A stretch of DNA of 64,000 nt from Salmonella enterica subsp. diarizonae (lineage in GTDB: Bacteria; Pseudomonadota; Gammaproteobacteria; Enterobacterales; Enterobacteriaceae): positions 310,001 to 374,000 of the forward strand of contig NZ_VXJV01000005.1 of NCBI RefSeq assembly GCF_008692785.1, read 5' to 3'. The stretch's first letter is position 1. Every line of letters begins with the position of its first letter. This document shows, piece by piece, positions 19,587-30,635 of this stretch. Under the pieces are notes generated by a model, which worked only from the letters and a program-made list of their open reading frames with translations, was not told where the DNA came from and made no database searches. A program made the translations under genes and the position numbers.

Positions 19587-19997
19587 TTAACGCAGGAAGT
19601 CGCCCGCGGCTTCAGGCTGATATTCGAGTTCCAGCACTTCGAGATGAGTGGAGGCGCCGCCCGGCAGTTCCCAGTGAATGGTGTCGCCGACGCGCAGTCC
19701 CAGCAACGCCGCGCCGACGGGAGCCATTACCGAAAGCTGGGTACTGCTGTCCGTCATATTGGCGGGATACACCAGCGTCCGCACGCGTGTTTCACCGTCG
19801 CTCAAATTGCGGAATTTAACGCGGCTGTTCATGGTGACGACATCGCTCGGCATCTCTTGTGGCGAACACATTTGCGCGCGATCCAGTTCGGCGTTGAGCG
19901 CGTCGGCAATCGGCAGATCCGCATACGCAGGCTGTTCCAGCAGACGATCAATACGTTCGGCGTCAAGGTCGTTAATGATAATAGTGGGTCTGGACAT
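19587..19997 (-). CDS. rnk: Nucleoside diphosphate kinase regulator Rnk
   Basis: 136-residue GreA/GreB-like protein with a short N-terminal coiled coil ([15 protein letters not shown]) and a C-terminal FKBP-like domain ([24 protein letters not shown]). It binds RNA polymerase and influences nucleoside diphosphate kinase and alginate traits in relatives. Own promoter in the short gap after the rna terminator. Confidence 0.95.
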   Translation of the reverse strand: MSRPTIIINDLDAERIDRLLEQPAYADLPIADALNAELDRAQMCSPQEMPSDVVTMNSRVKFRNLSDGETRVRTLVYPANMTDSSTQLSVMAPVGAALLGLRVGDTIHWELPGGASTHLEVLELEYQPEAAGDFLR

Positions 19998-20052
19998 TTC
20001 TTACTCCATGTCATCGATACTGCGAGTAGTGCAGGTAAATGGTCCCAAAAGA

Positions 20053-20081
20053 AAACCCTCACCGTCTGGCGGCGAGGGTTT
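20053..20081 (-). terminator. Terminator downstream of rna
   Basis: On the minus strand AAACCCTC pairs with GAGGGTTT around a 13-base loop that can pair further internally, then TTCTTTT follows. It ends leftward transcription from rna before rnk. Confidence 0.75.
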
Positions 20082-20114
20082 AGCTCTCATGATGATACTG
20101 AGACTTACCCCGTC

Positions 20115-20213
20115 TTTGAAGTGATTTAGTTCACATTCGGGTAAATCCTCAAACGTCATAGCCTTGAGTGAATTTTAGTCTACATTCGGGCGTGTTCTCA
20201 AATTTGGCTACGG
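20115..20213. repeat. Imperfect tandem duplication in the rna-rnk region
   Basis: Two copies of about 50 bases lie end to end (20115-20163 and 20163-20213). Both contain TTTAGT, then ACATTCGGG, then CTCAAA, then GGCTA or TAGCC at matching distances. They lie in the 3' region of rna, upstream of its terminator. No coding signal. The function is unknown. Confidence 0.7.
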
Positions 20214-20231
20214 TTTTAAACCTCTGTTTCG

Positions 20232-21038
20232 TCAATAACCGGCTTTATCGATAATAAACTGTTTCCCGCAGTTGCCGGGATGCGGCTGCGGCAGGAATGA
20301 GGCGGAGGAGAGCGGAGCGTTAATCATCGACGCCTTTAATGAAAACTGAATCTCTGTTAAATAGGCGGGATTACCATGGCAGTTTACTTTAACGGCTTTG
20401 ACATTATCCTTGCCCCACATTTGTTCGACTACGTTATCAAACGCGGCGCGGCTAACGGTTTTGCCGTAATTATCCGCCAGAAACTGCCCCAGCGTGCTGC
20501 CTTTTATCGCCTTATCCAGCCGTATCATGGTGCCGAAATAGGCATTTGGATCAAACCCGAAACAGGCGCCATGTTTGGCATATTCGTAGCGCTCCAGGCA
20601 GGAATTTCCTCCCGCGCCGGGCATTACTTCCCTAAGCGTTGCCGCGATGTCAGGCGAAAGTCCGGGGTCGGGGGCTGCGCATTTCCGGCTGGCCCTGACT
20701 TCCGGCAGATTCGGGATTGGCCGCGTCGCACAGCCAAAGCGTTGCCAGCGTCGCTGGTCAACGCCGCGTGCGGCGATAGATTTGGGTAATCCTGGCCACA
20801 GGCCGTGGACGGTCAGAAAGTCTGCTTTGCTGGCTGGCTCTTTTTGCAGACGGCACTCATCGGGCTCCCGATGATGGCGTTCATGCTGGCTTTGACAAAA
20901 ACCGGTTTGCCAGGAAAGCGCCAGCACATAGCCAGTGAAATCACCGTACTGTTGCGCCTGAAGTTCGTCGGCGTTGGCGGCAAAAATCGGGGTTAAGAGG
21001 ACAGCCAGCAGCGGACTGTAATGCCATATTGTGTTCAT
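20232..21038 (-). CDS. rna: Ribonuclease I (RNase T2 family)
   Basis: 268-residue periplasmic endoribonuclease. Signal peptide 1 to about 23 (WHYSPLLAVLLTPIFAANA). The two T2-family catalytic motifs are present: FLTVHGLWPG and ERYEYAKHGACFG, with their histidines. Many cysteines fit disulfides. It degrades RNA entering the periplasm. It lies downstream of citT but is separated by a terminator, so it is probably independent. Confidence 0.95.
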   Translation of the reverse strand: MNTIWHYSPLLAVLLTPIFAANADELQAQQYGDFTGYVLALSWQTGFCQSQHERHHREPDECRLQKEPASKADFLTVHGLWPGLPKSIAARGVDQRRWQRFGCATRPIPNLPEVRASRKCAAPDPGLSPDIAATLREVMPGAGGNSCLERYEYAKHGACFGFDPNAYFGTMIRLDKAIKGSTLGQFLADNYGKTVSRAAFDNVVEQMWGKDNVKAVKVNCHGNPAYLTEIQFSLKASMINAPLSSASFLPQPHPGNCGKQFIIDKAGY

Positions 21039-21092
21039 GATGAATTCGATAATTTATACACATTATGAATATCACTCATTTAATCATAAAAA

Positions 21093-21120
21093 ATGCCGCT
21101 CAGGTGAATCTGACCGGCAT
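21093..21120 (-). terminator. Terminator of the citrate operon after citT
   Basis: ATGCCG..TCAG pairs with CTGA..CGGCAT with one internal C-C mismatch; TTTTTTATG follows on the minus strand. It marks the end of citCDEFXGT before rna. The plus strand also has TTTTTAA, so weak bidirectional use is possible. Confidence 0.85.
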
Positions 21121-21147
21121 CATTTTTAACCTACGTTGGCGAAATGT

Positions 21148-22611
21148 TTAATTCCACATTGCCAGAATCGGCCAGCCCACCAGCAACAGCATAGCGATAT
21201 AGATAACGCCAAAGATTGCGCCAAGCCGCCAGTAATCTCTGGATTTCACGTAACCGCAGCCGTAGATAATCACGCCAGGACCGGTGGCATACGGCGTCAG
21301 ACAGCCCATGATACCGATTGACAGCACCAGCAGAATACACAGTTGTTCCATCGGAACGCCCGGAATACCTTTACCCACCGCCAGAATGACCGGCAGCATG
21401 GTCGCGGTGTGAGCGGAAAGGCTGGCGAACAGATAGTGCGCGAAATAGAACACCAGTACCAGTACAATGACGGTCGCATCCGGTGAGAAACCTTCCAGAT
21501 GAGTGCTCATGGTATTGGCGAACCAGTCAATAAAGCCGGAGCGGGTTAAGCCATTAGCCATGACCACCAGCGTAGCGAGGTTCACCAGGGTGTTCCAGGC
21601 GCTGTTGTAACGCGTAATGTCTTTCCACGGCACGACATGCAACGCCAGCATCAGTGAGACGGCCAACAGACCCACGGCGGTAGCGTTGATGATTTTTCCG
21701 CCAAAAACCCATAATCCTAAGCTAAGCAGCACCAGGCCAATCAGCGTCCACTCTTTGCGGGACAGACGTCCCATGCTTTTTAACTCGTCGCCAGCCCAGG
21801 CCGCGACTTCCGCACTGTGGGTCACTTCGGGTTTATAAAGCACATAGGAGAGCCACGGCGCAACGATCAGTAAAATAATCCCTACCGGCAGAAAGCTGAG
21901 AAACCACTGCAGCCAGCTAATCTGGACGCCGGCGATCTTGCTGACGAACTCCAGACCTAACACGTTTGGTGCCGCGCCAGTGACAAACATAGAAGAGCTA
22001 AGGCTGGTACTGATCACCATCATCCACATCAAATAACCGCCGATGCGGCGTGCGGAAGGATCGTTTGGAAACGATTTAAACAGCGGCGGCAGGTTTTTGA
22101 TGACCGGGAAGACAGTACCGCCGGTACGGGCGGTATTGGATGGGGTAAACGGCGCCAGTAAAATATCGATAATGACAATCGCATAGCCGAGCGTCAGCGT
22201 GCGTTTGCCCATGAATTTTACCAAAAACAGCGCAATGCGGCGCCCCAGCCCGGTCACTTCGTAGCCCAGTGCGAAAATAAATGCGCCAAAGACCAGCCAG
22301 ACCGTGGTGCTGGAGAAACCGGCAAGCCCCCATTTCAGCGCCTGTTTACTGGCTTTAAACGCTGGATCGGCCAGTTCTGAAGCATCAAATAGCAGGTAAT
22401 TGCTGCCGATAACGCAAATGGTTACGGCGATAAAACTGATCGCCGTCGCCGGGATTGGCTCGAGGATCATACCAACAATCATCGCGACGAAAACCGCAAA
22501 ATAGTGCCAGGCCTGCGGCGGCATACCATCTGGAACAGGAATCAGCAACATGACGCCCATCACCACTAATGGGGCCAACAACTTCCATATATTATCTTTG
22601 GATAAAGACAT
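21148..22611 (-). CDS. citT: Citrate:succinate antiporter CitT
   Basis: 487-residue inner-membrane carrier of the DASS (divalent anion:sodium symporter) family with about 12 hydrophobic helices. It exchanges external citrate for succinate made during citrate fermentation. Seen: AFTPSNTARTGGTVFPV near residue 155 and the C-terminal TPYATGPGVIIYGCGYV motif of the family. Last gene of the operon, 37 bases after citG. Confidence 0.95.
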   Translation of the reverse strand: MSLSKDNIWKLLAPLVVMGVMLLIPVPDGMPPQAWHYFAVFVAMIVGMILEPIPATAISFIAVTICVIGSNYLLFDASELADPAFKASKQALKWGLAGFSSTTVWLVFGAFIFALGYEVTGLGRRIALFLVKFMGKRTLTLGYAIVIIDILLAPFTPSNTARTGGTVFPVIKNLPPLFKSFPNDPSARRIGGYLMWMMVISTSLSSSMFVTGAAPNVLGLEFVSKIAGVQISWLQWFLSFLPVGIILLIVAPWLSYVLYKPEVTHSAEVAAWAGDELKSMGRLSRKEWTLIGLVLLSLGLWVFGGKIINATAVGLLAVSLMLALHVVPWKDITRYNSAWNTLVNLATLVVMANGLTRSGFIDWFANTMSTHLEGFSPDATVIVLVLVFYFAHYLFASLSAHTATMLPVILAVGKGIPGVPMEQLCILLVLSIGIMGCLTPYATGPGVIIYGCGYVKSRDYWRLGAIFGVIYIAMLLLVGWPILAMWN

Positions 22612-22648
22612 AAATGACTCTCCGGAAAGGATATTTTCTATAATTGTG

Positions 22649-24068
<1,420 letters not shown>

Positions 24069-24071
24069 GGC

Positions 24072-25601
24072 TTATTCCTTCACCTGATGCACCACATCGA
24101 TCACTGAACCGTCGCGATAACGCACGACAGCAATCACGCGGTCGGTGAATTCGATAGGGCAGGGCTGACCGGTAAGCAGTTGCGCGCGTTCGCGCAGCCA
24201 TTCAATCGATACCACTTTCATTCCCGCTGCTTTCAGGCGTTCAGCGAGCTCCGGACGCGCCGGGTTGACGGCGATACCGTGATCGGTGACCAGAATGTCG
24301 ACGTTGGAACCCGGTGTGACGCAGGTGGTGACGTTATCAACCAGCGTTGGGATGCGACCGCGTACCAGCGGCGCGACGATGATGGATAGCGCCGCCGCGA
24401 CGGCGGTATCGCAGTGACCGCCGGACGCGCCGCGCAGAACGCCGTCGGAGCCGGTCAGCACGTTAACGTTAAAGTGGGTGTCTACTTCCAGTGCGCTCAG
24501 CACCACCACGTCCAGACGGTCGACGGAAGCGCCTTTAGAACCCCAGTTGGCGTACTGGTTAGCGCTGATTTCGATATGGTTCGGGTTACGCGCCAGGGAT
24601 TGTGCAGCGTTACGATCGAAGCTCTGAACGTCAAGCAGTTTGCGGATTAAGCCCTTTTCATGCAGGTCGACCATGGTGGCGGTGATACCGCCCAGCGCGA
24701 AATTAGCCACAATGTTGCGACTACGCATTTTGTCTTCCAGGAAGCGGGTGACCGCCAGCGATGCGCCGCCGGTGCCGGTTTGCAGTGAGAAACCTTCGTT
24801 AAAGTAGCCGGAGTGAGCAATGACTTCCGCCGCGCTGCGGGCGATCAGCAGTTCACGCGGGTTAGTGGTCATGCGGGTCGCACCAGCGCCGATTTTGTTT
24901 GCATCACCGACTTCTTCGATTTGCACGATCAGATCAACCTGATCCTGGGCGATGCTGGCTGGGTTATGCGGGTATGGCAGCAGTTGCTCCGTCAGCATCA
25001 CGACCTGCTTCGCGCTGTCGGCATCAACCATCGCATAGCCCAGTGAACCGCAACAGGCCTTGCCGGTATAACCGTTAGCATTACCGAATTCATCGCAGGA
25101 GGGCACGCCAAGAAACGCAACATCAATATTGAGTTCCCCGCTTTGTACCAGATGCACACGACCGCCGTGGGAGTGAATCTGAACCGGCTCAGCCAGCAGG
25201 CCACGAGAAATTTCTTCCGCCAGCGGGCCGCGCAGACCTGACGTGTAGATGCGCCTGACCACCCCGTTACGAATGTGTTCAACCAGCGGCGCATGGCAGT
25301 CGCTCAGCGAACTGGAGGCCAGCGTCAGGTTTTTGAAGCCCATCTTCGCGATGGTTTCCATCACCAGGTTAATCGTCAGATCGCCGCCGCGAAACGCGTG
25401 GTGAAAGGAGAGAGTCATACCGTCGCGTAAACCGGAACGGCGGATGGCCTCTTCCAGGCTGGCGCACAGTTTGTGGTTGCGCGGTTTTTGCGCTTGTAGA
25501 TTCAATTTTGCCGCACTTTGGTAAGCGCTCAGTTCGCTTTCAGCGTGACGGCTCCAGGTTGCTACGCGATCCTGGCGTTGAGATTCGTTTTTCTGCGTCA
25601 T
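24072..25601 (-). CDS. citF: Citrate lyase alpha subunit CitF (citrate CoA-transferase)
   Basis: 509-residue subunit that swaps acetyl for citrate on the ACP thioester. CoA-transferase-like fold with GLRDGMTLSFHHAFRGGD near 56-73 and GTGGASLAV near 277. It forms the lyase complex with CitE and CitD. Within the cit operon, 9 bases after citE. Confidence 0.97.
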   Translation of the reverse strand: MTQKNESQRQDRVATWSRHAESELSAYQSAAKLNLQAQKPRNHKLCASLEEAIRRSGLRDGMTLSFHHAFRGGDLTINLVMETIAKMGFKNLTLASSSLSDCHAPLVEHIRNGVVRRIYTSGLRGPLAEEISRGLLAEPVQIHSHGGRVHLVQSGELNIDVAFLGVPSCDEFGNANGYTGKACCGSLGYAMVDADSAKQVVMLTEQLLPYPHNPASIAQDQVDLIVQIEEVGDANKIGAGATRMTTNPRELLIARSAAEVIAHSGYFNEGFSLQTGTGGASLAVTRFLEDKMRSRNIVANFALGGITATMVDLHEKGLIRKLLDVQSFDRNAAQSLARNPNHIEISANQYANWGSKGASVDRLDVVVLSALEVDTHFNVNVLTGSDGVLRGASGGHCDTAVAAALSIIVAPLVRGRIPTLVDNVTTCVTPGSNVDILVTDHGIAVNPARPELAERLKAAGMKVVSIEWLRERAQLLTGQPCPIEFTDRVIAVVRYRDGSVIDVVHQVKE

Positions 25602-25610
25602 TTTTTTGCC

Positions 25611-26519
25611 TTATTCTTCGCGAATACCGGAAAGTTCTGCACGGGAGAGCACCAGACGGGCGCGTTCAATCACCGGGCTGTCGACCATCTTGCCGTTAAG
25701 GGAAACGACGCCGAGACCTTCGCGGGCGGCGGCTTCTGCGGCTTCAACCACCAGACGCGCATGGGCGACCTCTTTACGCGTCGGCGCATAAAGGTTGTGC
25801 AGCAGTTCGATCTGGCGGGGGTTGATCAGTGACTTACCGTCAAAACCCAGTTGTTTAATGTGGGAGGCTTCTTGCAGGAAACCGGCTTCGTTGTTGGCGT
25901 CGGAATAGACGGTATCGAAGGCCTGAATACCGGCGGAACGCGCGGCCTGCAAAATGGTGCAGCGGGCGAACAGCAGTTCGGTGCCTTCCGGAGAACGTTC
26001 GGTGCGCAGGTTGCGAACATAGTCTTCCGCGCCCAGCGCAATCCCGATCAGCCGTTCAGAGGCGTGGGCGATTTCTACCGCGCGGGTAATACCCAGCGGC
26101 GATTCCACGGCGGCTAACAGGCCGGTACTGCCCGGTTCGCGACCGCAGGCGTTTTCAATGCGTAGAATTTCGTTTTCGATGTCAATGACATCCTGCGCGG
26201 TGTCGGTTTTCGGTAAACGCACCACGTCCGCGCCGCCGCGCACGACCGCTTCCAGATCGTTGACGCCCCATTCGGAGTCCAGCGCGTTCACGCGGACAAT
26301 GGTTTCGACGTCACGGTAAAGAGGATGTTGCAGCGCGTGATAAACCAGACGGCGCGCCGCGTCTTTTTCGCGTAATGCAACGGAGTCTTCCAGGTCGAAC
26401 ATCAGCGCGTCGGCCGGATAGATAAACGAATTGCTCACCATCGCCGCGTTGGCGCCCGGTACGAATAACATGCTGCGGCGGGTGCGGGTTTTACGTTGTT
26501 GCAGAGAGGCGGAAATCAT
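25611..26519 (-). CDS. citE: Citrate lyase beta subunit CitE (citryl-ACP lyase)
   Basis: 302-residue HpcH/CitE-family TIM barrel that cleaves citryl-ACP to acetyl-ACP and oxaloacetate. Visible: [20 protein letters not shown] with metal-binding acidic residues, [20 protein letters not shown], and [13 protein letters not shown]. Its ATG overlaps the citD stop by four bases. Confidence 0.97.
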   Translation of the reverse strand: MISASLQQRKTRTRRSMLFVPGANAAMVSNSFIYPADALMFDLEDSVALREKDAARRLVYHALQHPLYRDVETIVRVNALDSEWGVNDLEAVVRGGADVVRLPKTDTAQDVIDIENEILRIENACGREPGSTGLLAAVESPLGITRAVEIAHASERLIGIALGAEDYVRNLRTERSPEGTELLFARCTILQAARSAGIQAFDTVYSDANNEAGFLQEASHIKQLGFDGKSLINPRQIELLHNLYAPTRKEVAHARLVVEAAEAAAREGLGVVSLNGKMVDSPVIERARLVLSRAELSGIREE

Positions 26520-26812
26520 TGGCGATCCTCCCAGGGCAGAGCGGCAATACCGCTGGCACGCGCCAGTAGCGTTTCCAGTCGGGCGCGCAAAATGCAGTCC
26601 AGAGCGCCTTTATCATCGACGTTCAGTTGCACACCGCGCACATCGTAGCGAGAAAGCACCTCCAGGATAGTGGCGCGAATGGCCTCGCCAAACTGTTTTT
26701 CAACGCTACTGTTGATTTGCAGGTCAATATCCTGCGTATCGAGCGGCGCAATGCGTATCATCACATCACCGGACTCAAGCGTGCCTGCGACGGCTAGCTG
26801 CTTTATTTTCAT
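26516..26812 (-). CDS. citD: Citrate lyase acyl carrier protein CitD
   Basis: 98-residue gamma subunit. The serine that carries the prosthetic group is S14 in [10 protein letters not shown]. Its start overlaps the citC stop by four bases and its stop overlaps the citE start, so citC-citD-citE are tightly coupled. Confidence 0.96.
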   Translation of the reverse strand: MKIKQLAVAGTLESGDVMIRIAPLDTQDIDLQINSSVEKQFGEAIRATILEVLSRYDVRGVQLNVDDKGALDCILRARLETLLARASGIAALPWEDRQ

Positions 26813-27885
26813 TTTTCACCTGTTGCTAATGCGGGGGACTTTTGACGGGCTGCCGCGCTGCCCGGATGGCGTTCGTCCATGCCCTGCAAATAGCGCAGGG
26901 TGGCGTCGGGAACCAGCGGCGCGATAGCCGTGAGATCGTGTTTAACCAGCAGCTTGCGTACCCAGGAGGCGGATATCGGCGTCTCCTGGAAGCGAAGCCG
27001 CTCTATTTCCACCAGCGCAATGGGTGGGGCAGGAAGCGTTGGCGTCTCCAGCCAGAAACACATATCACGGTTGTACTGGGCGGTAACGGTGCAAAACGGC
27101 TCCGTACCGACAAAACGGTGTGTGATGCCAAGCGCGGGCGCCAGATACTGGCGGAAAATCTTCAGGTCGATTTCGGTATAACAGTGATTAATGACGCTCT
27201 GCTCTTTAATGAAATAGCAGGGGAACGTCGCACGAGAAATAATGTATTCGGAGCCGCGGTGAACGGTTAAGCGTGGGATATCGGTTGTCCCTTTAAGTAC
27301 CAGATTGAGTCGGTCTTCATAGGGAAAGCGTGACGTATCCTCTTTGACCAGGAACAGATGCAGCCAGTCGCACTGCGCAGCCGCCTGTTGGATCAGATAG
27401 CGATGACCGTGAGTGAAAGGATTGGCGTTCATCACGATACAGCCAATTTTCTTTCCCTCATGACGCAATGTCGCCAGCGATTCCGCATACCGTTTCAGCC
27501 GGGTCGCGCTATTTTCCATTAATACCATCACGCCAGGGACGCTGGCTATCGTCGAAAAGCTGCACTGTTTAAACAGCGCTTCGTATTCCGTTTTTGTATA
27601 AATAAAAAGATGGGTGCAGTGCCGTTCCCAGGCGAGATTAATCAATTCCGTCGCCAGCGTTAACGCTAAACCTTCGCCGCGTACTGATTCGCTAATGGCC
27701 ACGCATTTAATGATATTTCCGGCGATACCGCCGCAGGCAATAAGGCGGTCATGACGGGTGACGGTAATAAACACCTCGACGGTGGTATCGACGCTTAAAT
27801 CATTCTCTTTGAGAAAGCGAGCGATCTCCGCCATTTTTTTATTTTCAGAGCGTTTTACCCGGGTGAATACATTATTGCCAAACAT
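26809..27885 (-). CDS. citC: Citrate lyase synthetase CitC (acetate:SH-citrate lyase ligase)
   Basis: 358-residue ligase that acetylates and activates citrate lyase with ATP. The N-terminal part is GNAT-like ([23 protein letters not shown]). The C-terminal nucleotidyltransferase domain carries [18 protein letters not shown] with the HxGH-like signature. First gene of the operon, divergent from dpiB. Confidence 0.95.
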   Translation of the reverse strand: MFGNNVFTRVKRSENKKMAEIARFLKENDLSVDTTVEVFITVTRHDRLIACGGIAGNIIKCVAISESVRGEGLALTLATELINLAWERHCTHLFIYTKTEYEALFKQCSFSTIASVPGVMVLMENSATRLKRYAESLATLRHEGKKIGCIVMNANPFTHGHRYLIQQAAAQCDWLHLFLVKEDTSRFPYEDRLNLVLKGTTDIPRLTVHRGSEYIISRATFPCYFIKEQSVINHCYTEIDLKIFRQYLAPALGITHRFVGTEPFCTVTAQYNRDMCFWLETPTLPAPPIALVEIERLRFQETPISASWVRKLLVKHDLTAIAPLVPDATLRYLQGMDERHPGSAAARQKSPALATGEK

Positions 27886-28269
27886 AGTAAGAAATATCCT
27901 GGTGATATGCTTGTTGCCACTTTTCTGTATATGTTGCGCTGTGTTGCAACTTGATAACTTTTTCTTTTCAGTCAGAGTGGGAGGGTTTTTATTGCGAATT
28001 ATTTATTTTTCTCTCTGACGTATACATCGTAAGGAGTATTTTGGAGGTAAATTTTGATTTATTTCACAAAGCGTTAGATGGTTTTTAAGTGTTTTATGGT
28101 TTTAAGTTTTTTAATTAATTTAATCGCCATTCCGGCGGTGGGTTTTAGTTGTTTAATTGATTTAATGTGGGGAATCTGTAACGATCGCTTTTTATATGCC
28201 TCAAGTTAATTAAAACATTTTTATTACATTTGCGGTAAGTCCGTAGTGAAATGCCCATAAGGAACCTTA
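27886..28269. other. Divergent control region citC-dpiB
   Basis: 384 very A/T-rich bases with long T and A tracts (28080-28180), fitting the A/T-rich targets of the DpiA regulator. A CRP-like site lies at 28053-28068 and a small CGCC...GGCGG hairpin near 28126. No gene is seen. Confidence 0.65.
28053..28068. promoter_or_regulatory. CRP-like site in the cit control region
   Basis: TTTGA-N6-TCACA: right half perfect, left half one mismatch from the CRP consensus. TTGAT at the left also resembles half an FNR site. Catabolite control of citrate genes is established in relatives. Confidence 0.5.
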
Positions 28270-29931
28270 ATGCCATATCAGAAAAATAAAAAGCTGTTTC
28301 CTTTTTTTCGGCAACTCGCGTTTCCGTTACGTATTTTTCTGCTCATTCTGGTGGTTTCTGTTTTCATCGTGGCAGCGCTAGCACAATATTTTTCTGCCAG
28401 TTTCGAAGATTATCTGGCGTCCCATGTTCGTGACATGGCGATGAATCAGGCAAAAATTATTGCCTCTAACGACAGCATTATCGCCGCCGTAAAAACCCGG
28501 GACTATAAACGCCTGGCGACAATTGCGAATAAACTACAGCGCGGGACGGATTTTGACTATGTGGTGATAGGCGATCGCCACTCGATCCGGCTTTACCATC
28601 CGAATCCGAAAAAAATCGGTTATCCCATGCAGTTTACGAAACCCGGCGCGTTGGAAAGAGGAGAAAGTTATTTCATTACCGGCAAGGGCTCGATAGGGAT
28701 GGCGATGCGCGCTAAAACGCCCATCTTTGACAACGAAGGCAACGTGATCGGCGTTGTTTCAATTGGCTATCTGGTCAGTAAAATCGACTCCTGGCGGCTG
28801 GACTTTTTATTGCCGATGGCGGGTGTTTTTGTACTGTTGCTGGTGGTATTAATGCTGCTTTCCTGGTTTTTCGCCGCGCATATCCGCCGACAAATGCTGG
28901 GCATGGAGCCGAAACAGATTGCGCGCGTGGTACGCCAGCAGGAGGCGCTGTTTAGTTCGGTCTATGAAGGATTGATCGCCGTTGATCCGGAGGGACATAT
29001 CACCGCGATTAACCGCAATGCGAGAAAAATGCTGGGGCTGCCGTCGCCGGGGCGTCAGTGGCTGGGTAAGCCGGTAGCGGAAGTCGTCAATCCTGCAGAC
29101 TTTTTTACCTGCCAGATCGCAGAAAGACGCCAGGATGTGATGGCCAACTTCAATGGCTTGAGCGTCATCGCCAATCGTGAAGCTATCCGTTCCGGCGAGG
29201 AACTGCTGGGCGCTATTATTAGTTTTCGCAGCAAGGATGAAATCGCGACGTTGAATGCGCAACTAACCCAGATTAAACAGTATGTTGAGAGTCTGCGCAC
29301 GCTACGCCATGAGCACCTGAACTGGATGTCGACCCTGAGCGGCCTGCTGCAAATGAAAGAGTATGATCGGGTCAGAGAGATGGTGCAGGGCGAATCGCAG
29401 GCGCAGCAGCAACTTATTGATAGTTTACGTGGTGCTTTCGCCGATCGTCAGGTGGCCGGTTTGCTGTTTGGCAAAGTTCAGCGCGCGCGTGAACTGGGGC
29501 TCAAGATGGTGATTGTTCCCGGCAGCCAGCTACATCAACTGCCGGAGGGGCTGGATAGCACGGAGTTCGCCGCTATCGTCGGGAATCTGCTGGATAATGC
29601 GTTTGAAGCAAGTTTGCGTACACAGGAAGGCGACAAGACCGTCGAACTTTTCCTGAGCGACGAGGGCGACGAGGTGGTGATAGAGGTCGCCGACCAGGGC
29701 TGCGGCGTTCCTGAAGCGCTGCGGGAAAAAATTTTTGAACAGGGCGTAAGTACGCGAACCGACGAACCCGGTGAGCATGGTATCGGGTTATATCTGATTG
29801 CAAGTTATGTGGGGCGCTGTGGCGGGGTCATTACACTGGAAGATAATGATCCTTGTGGCACCTTATTTTCTTTATTCCTTCCGAAAGTGAAAAAAAACGA
29901 TGACAGAACCATTAACCCTATTGATCGTTGA
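28270..29931 (+). CDS. dpiB: Citrate sensor histidine kinase DpiB (CitA)
   Basis: 553 residues. Membrane helix about 20-42; periplasmic PAS-like citrate sensor to about 175 (HSIRLYHPNP with R107 and H110); second membrane helix about 178-202; cytoplasmic PAS (VYEGLIAVDPEGHITAINR); then a kinase core with LRHEHLNW (H347), N-box NLLDNAFEA at 439-447 and GEHGIGLYL. It phosphorylates DpiA. The stop overlaps dpiA by 32 bases. Confidence 0.96.
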   Translation: MPYQKNKKLFPFFRQLAFPLRIFLLILVVSVFIVAALAQYFSASFEDYLASHVRDMAMNQAKIIASNDSIIAAVKTRDYKRLATIANKLQRGTDFDYVVIGDRHSIRLYHPNPKKIGYPMQFTKPGALERGESYFITGKGSIGMAMRAKTPIFDNEGNVIGVVSIGYLVSKIDSWRLDFLLPMAGVFVLLLVVLMLLSWFFAAHIRRQMLGMEPKQIARVVRQQEALFSSVYEGLIAVDPEGHITAINRNARKMLGLPSPGRQWLGKPVAEVVNPADFFTCQIAERRQDVMANFNGLSVIANREAIRSGEELLGAIISFRSKDEIATLNAQLTQIKQYVESLRTLRHEHLNWMSTLSGLLQMKEYDRVREMVQGESQAQQQLIDSLRGAFADRQVAGLLFGKVQRARELGLKMVIVPGSQLHQLPEGLDSTEFAAIVGNLLDNAFEASLRTQEGDKTVELFLSDEGDEVVIEVADQGCGVPEALREKIFEQGVSTRTDEPGEHGIGLYLIASYVGRCGGVITLEDNDPCGTLFSLFLPKVKKNDDRTINPIDR

Positions 29932-30580
29932 GGATGAAACGCTGCTGGCGGAGATGCACGCGGAATATATCCGCCATATTCCTGGCTTTAACCAGATATG
30001 GCTGGCGGGCAATCTGGCGCAGGCGAGAATGATGATTGACCGGTTCAAGCCTGGATTAATTCTGTTGGATAATTATCTGCCGGATGGGAAGGGGATTACG
30101 CTGCTGCATGAATTAATGCAGTCGCGCTATCCTGGCGGCGTAGTGTTTACGACCGCTGCCAGTGACATGGAGACGGTAGCGGAAGCGGTACGTAGCGGCG
30201 CGTTTGATTATCTGGTCAAACCTATTGCTTATGAACGTTTGGGGCAGACGCTGACCCGTTATCAACAGCGCAGACGTATGCTGGCGAGCGCGGATAGCGC
30301 AAGCCAGAAGCAGATAGATGAAATGTTCAACGCCTATGCGCGCGGCGAACCGAAAGGTGATTTGCCGACGGGTATTGATGCCTTAACCCTTAATGCGGTG
30401 ATGAAGCTGTTTGCCGATCCAACAGTACGCCATACGGCTGAAACGGTCGCGCAGGCCTTAACGATAAGCCGCACCACGTCCCGACGCTATCTGGAATATT
30501 GTGCGAGTCGGCACCTGATTGTCGCAGAGATTATTCATGGCAAAGTGGGTAGGCCGCAGCGTATTTATCACGGCGGCTAA
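29900..30580 (+). CDS. dpiA: Response regulator DpiA (CitB)
   Basis: 226-residue regulator. Receiver domain with acidic pocket VEDE at 10-13, phosphoacceptor D57 in LILLDNYLPDGKG and K107 in LVKP. The C-terminal helix-turn-helix (TAETVAQALTISRTTSRRYLEY) binds A/T-rich DNA. It activates citCDEFXGT under anaerobic citrate conditions, and in E. coli its overexpression also induces SOS. Convergent with dcuC. Confidence 0.96.
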   Translation: MTEPLTLLIVEDETLLAEMHAEYIRHIPGFNQIWLAGNLAQARMMIDRFKPGLILLDNYLPDGKGITLLHELMQSRYPGGVVFTTAASDMETVAEAVRSGAFDYLVKPIAYERLGQTLTRYQQRRRMLASADSASQKQIDEMFNAYARGEPKGDLPTGIDALTLNAVMKLFADPTVRHTAETVAQALTISRTTSRRYLEYCASRHLIVAEIIHGKVGRPQRIYHGG

Positions 30581-30594
30581 GCCAGGCTTAAGAT

Positions 30595-30623
30595 GCCGGG
30601 ACGGTGTTTTACCTCGCCCCGGC
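30595..30623. terminator. Hairpin between dpiA and dcuC
   Basis: GCCGGG and CCCGGC with inner GGT/ACC pairing form a stem in the 55-base convergent gap. There is no T-run, so it may be a shared 3' structure rather than a canonical terminator. Confidence 0.4.
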
Positions 30624-30635
30624 GCTTACCGACTA

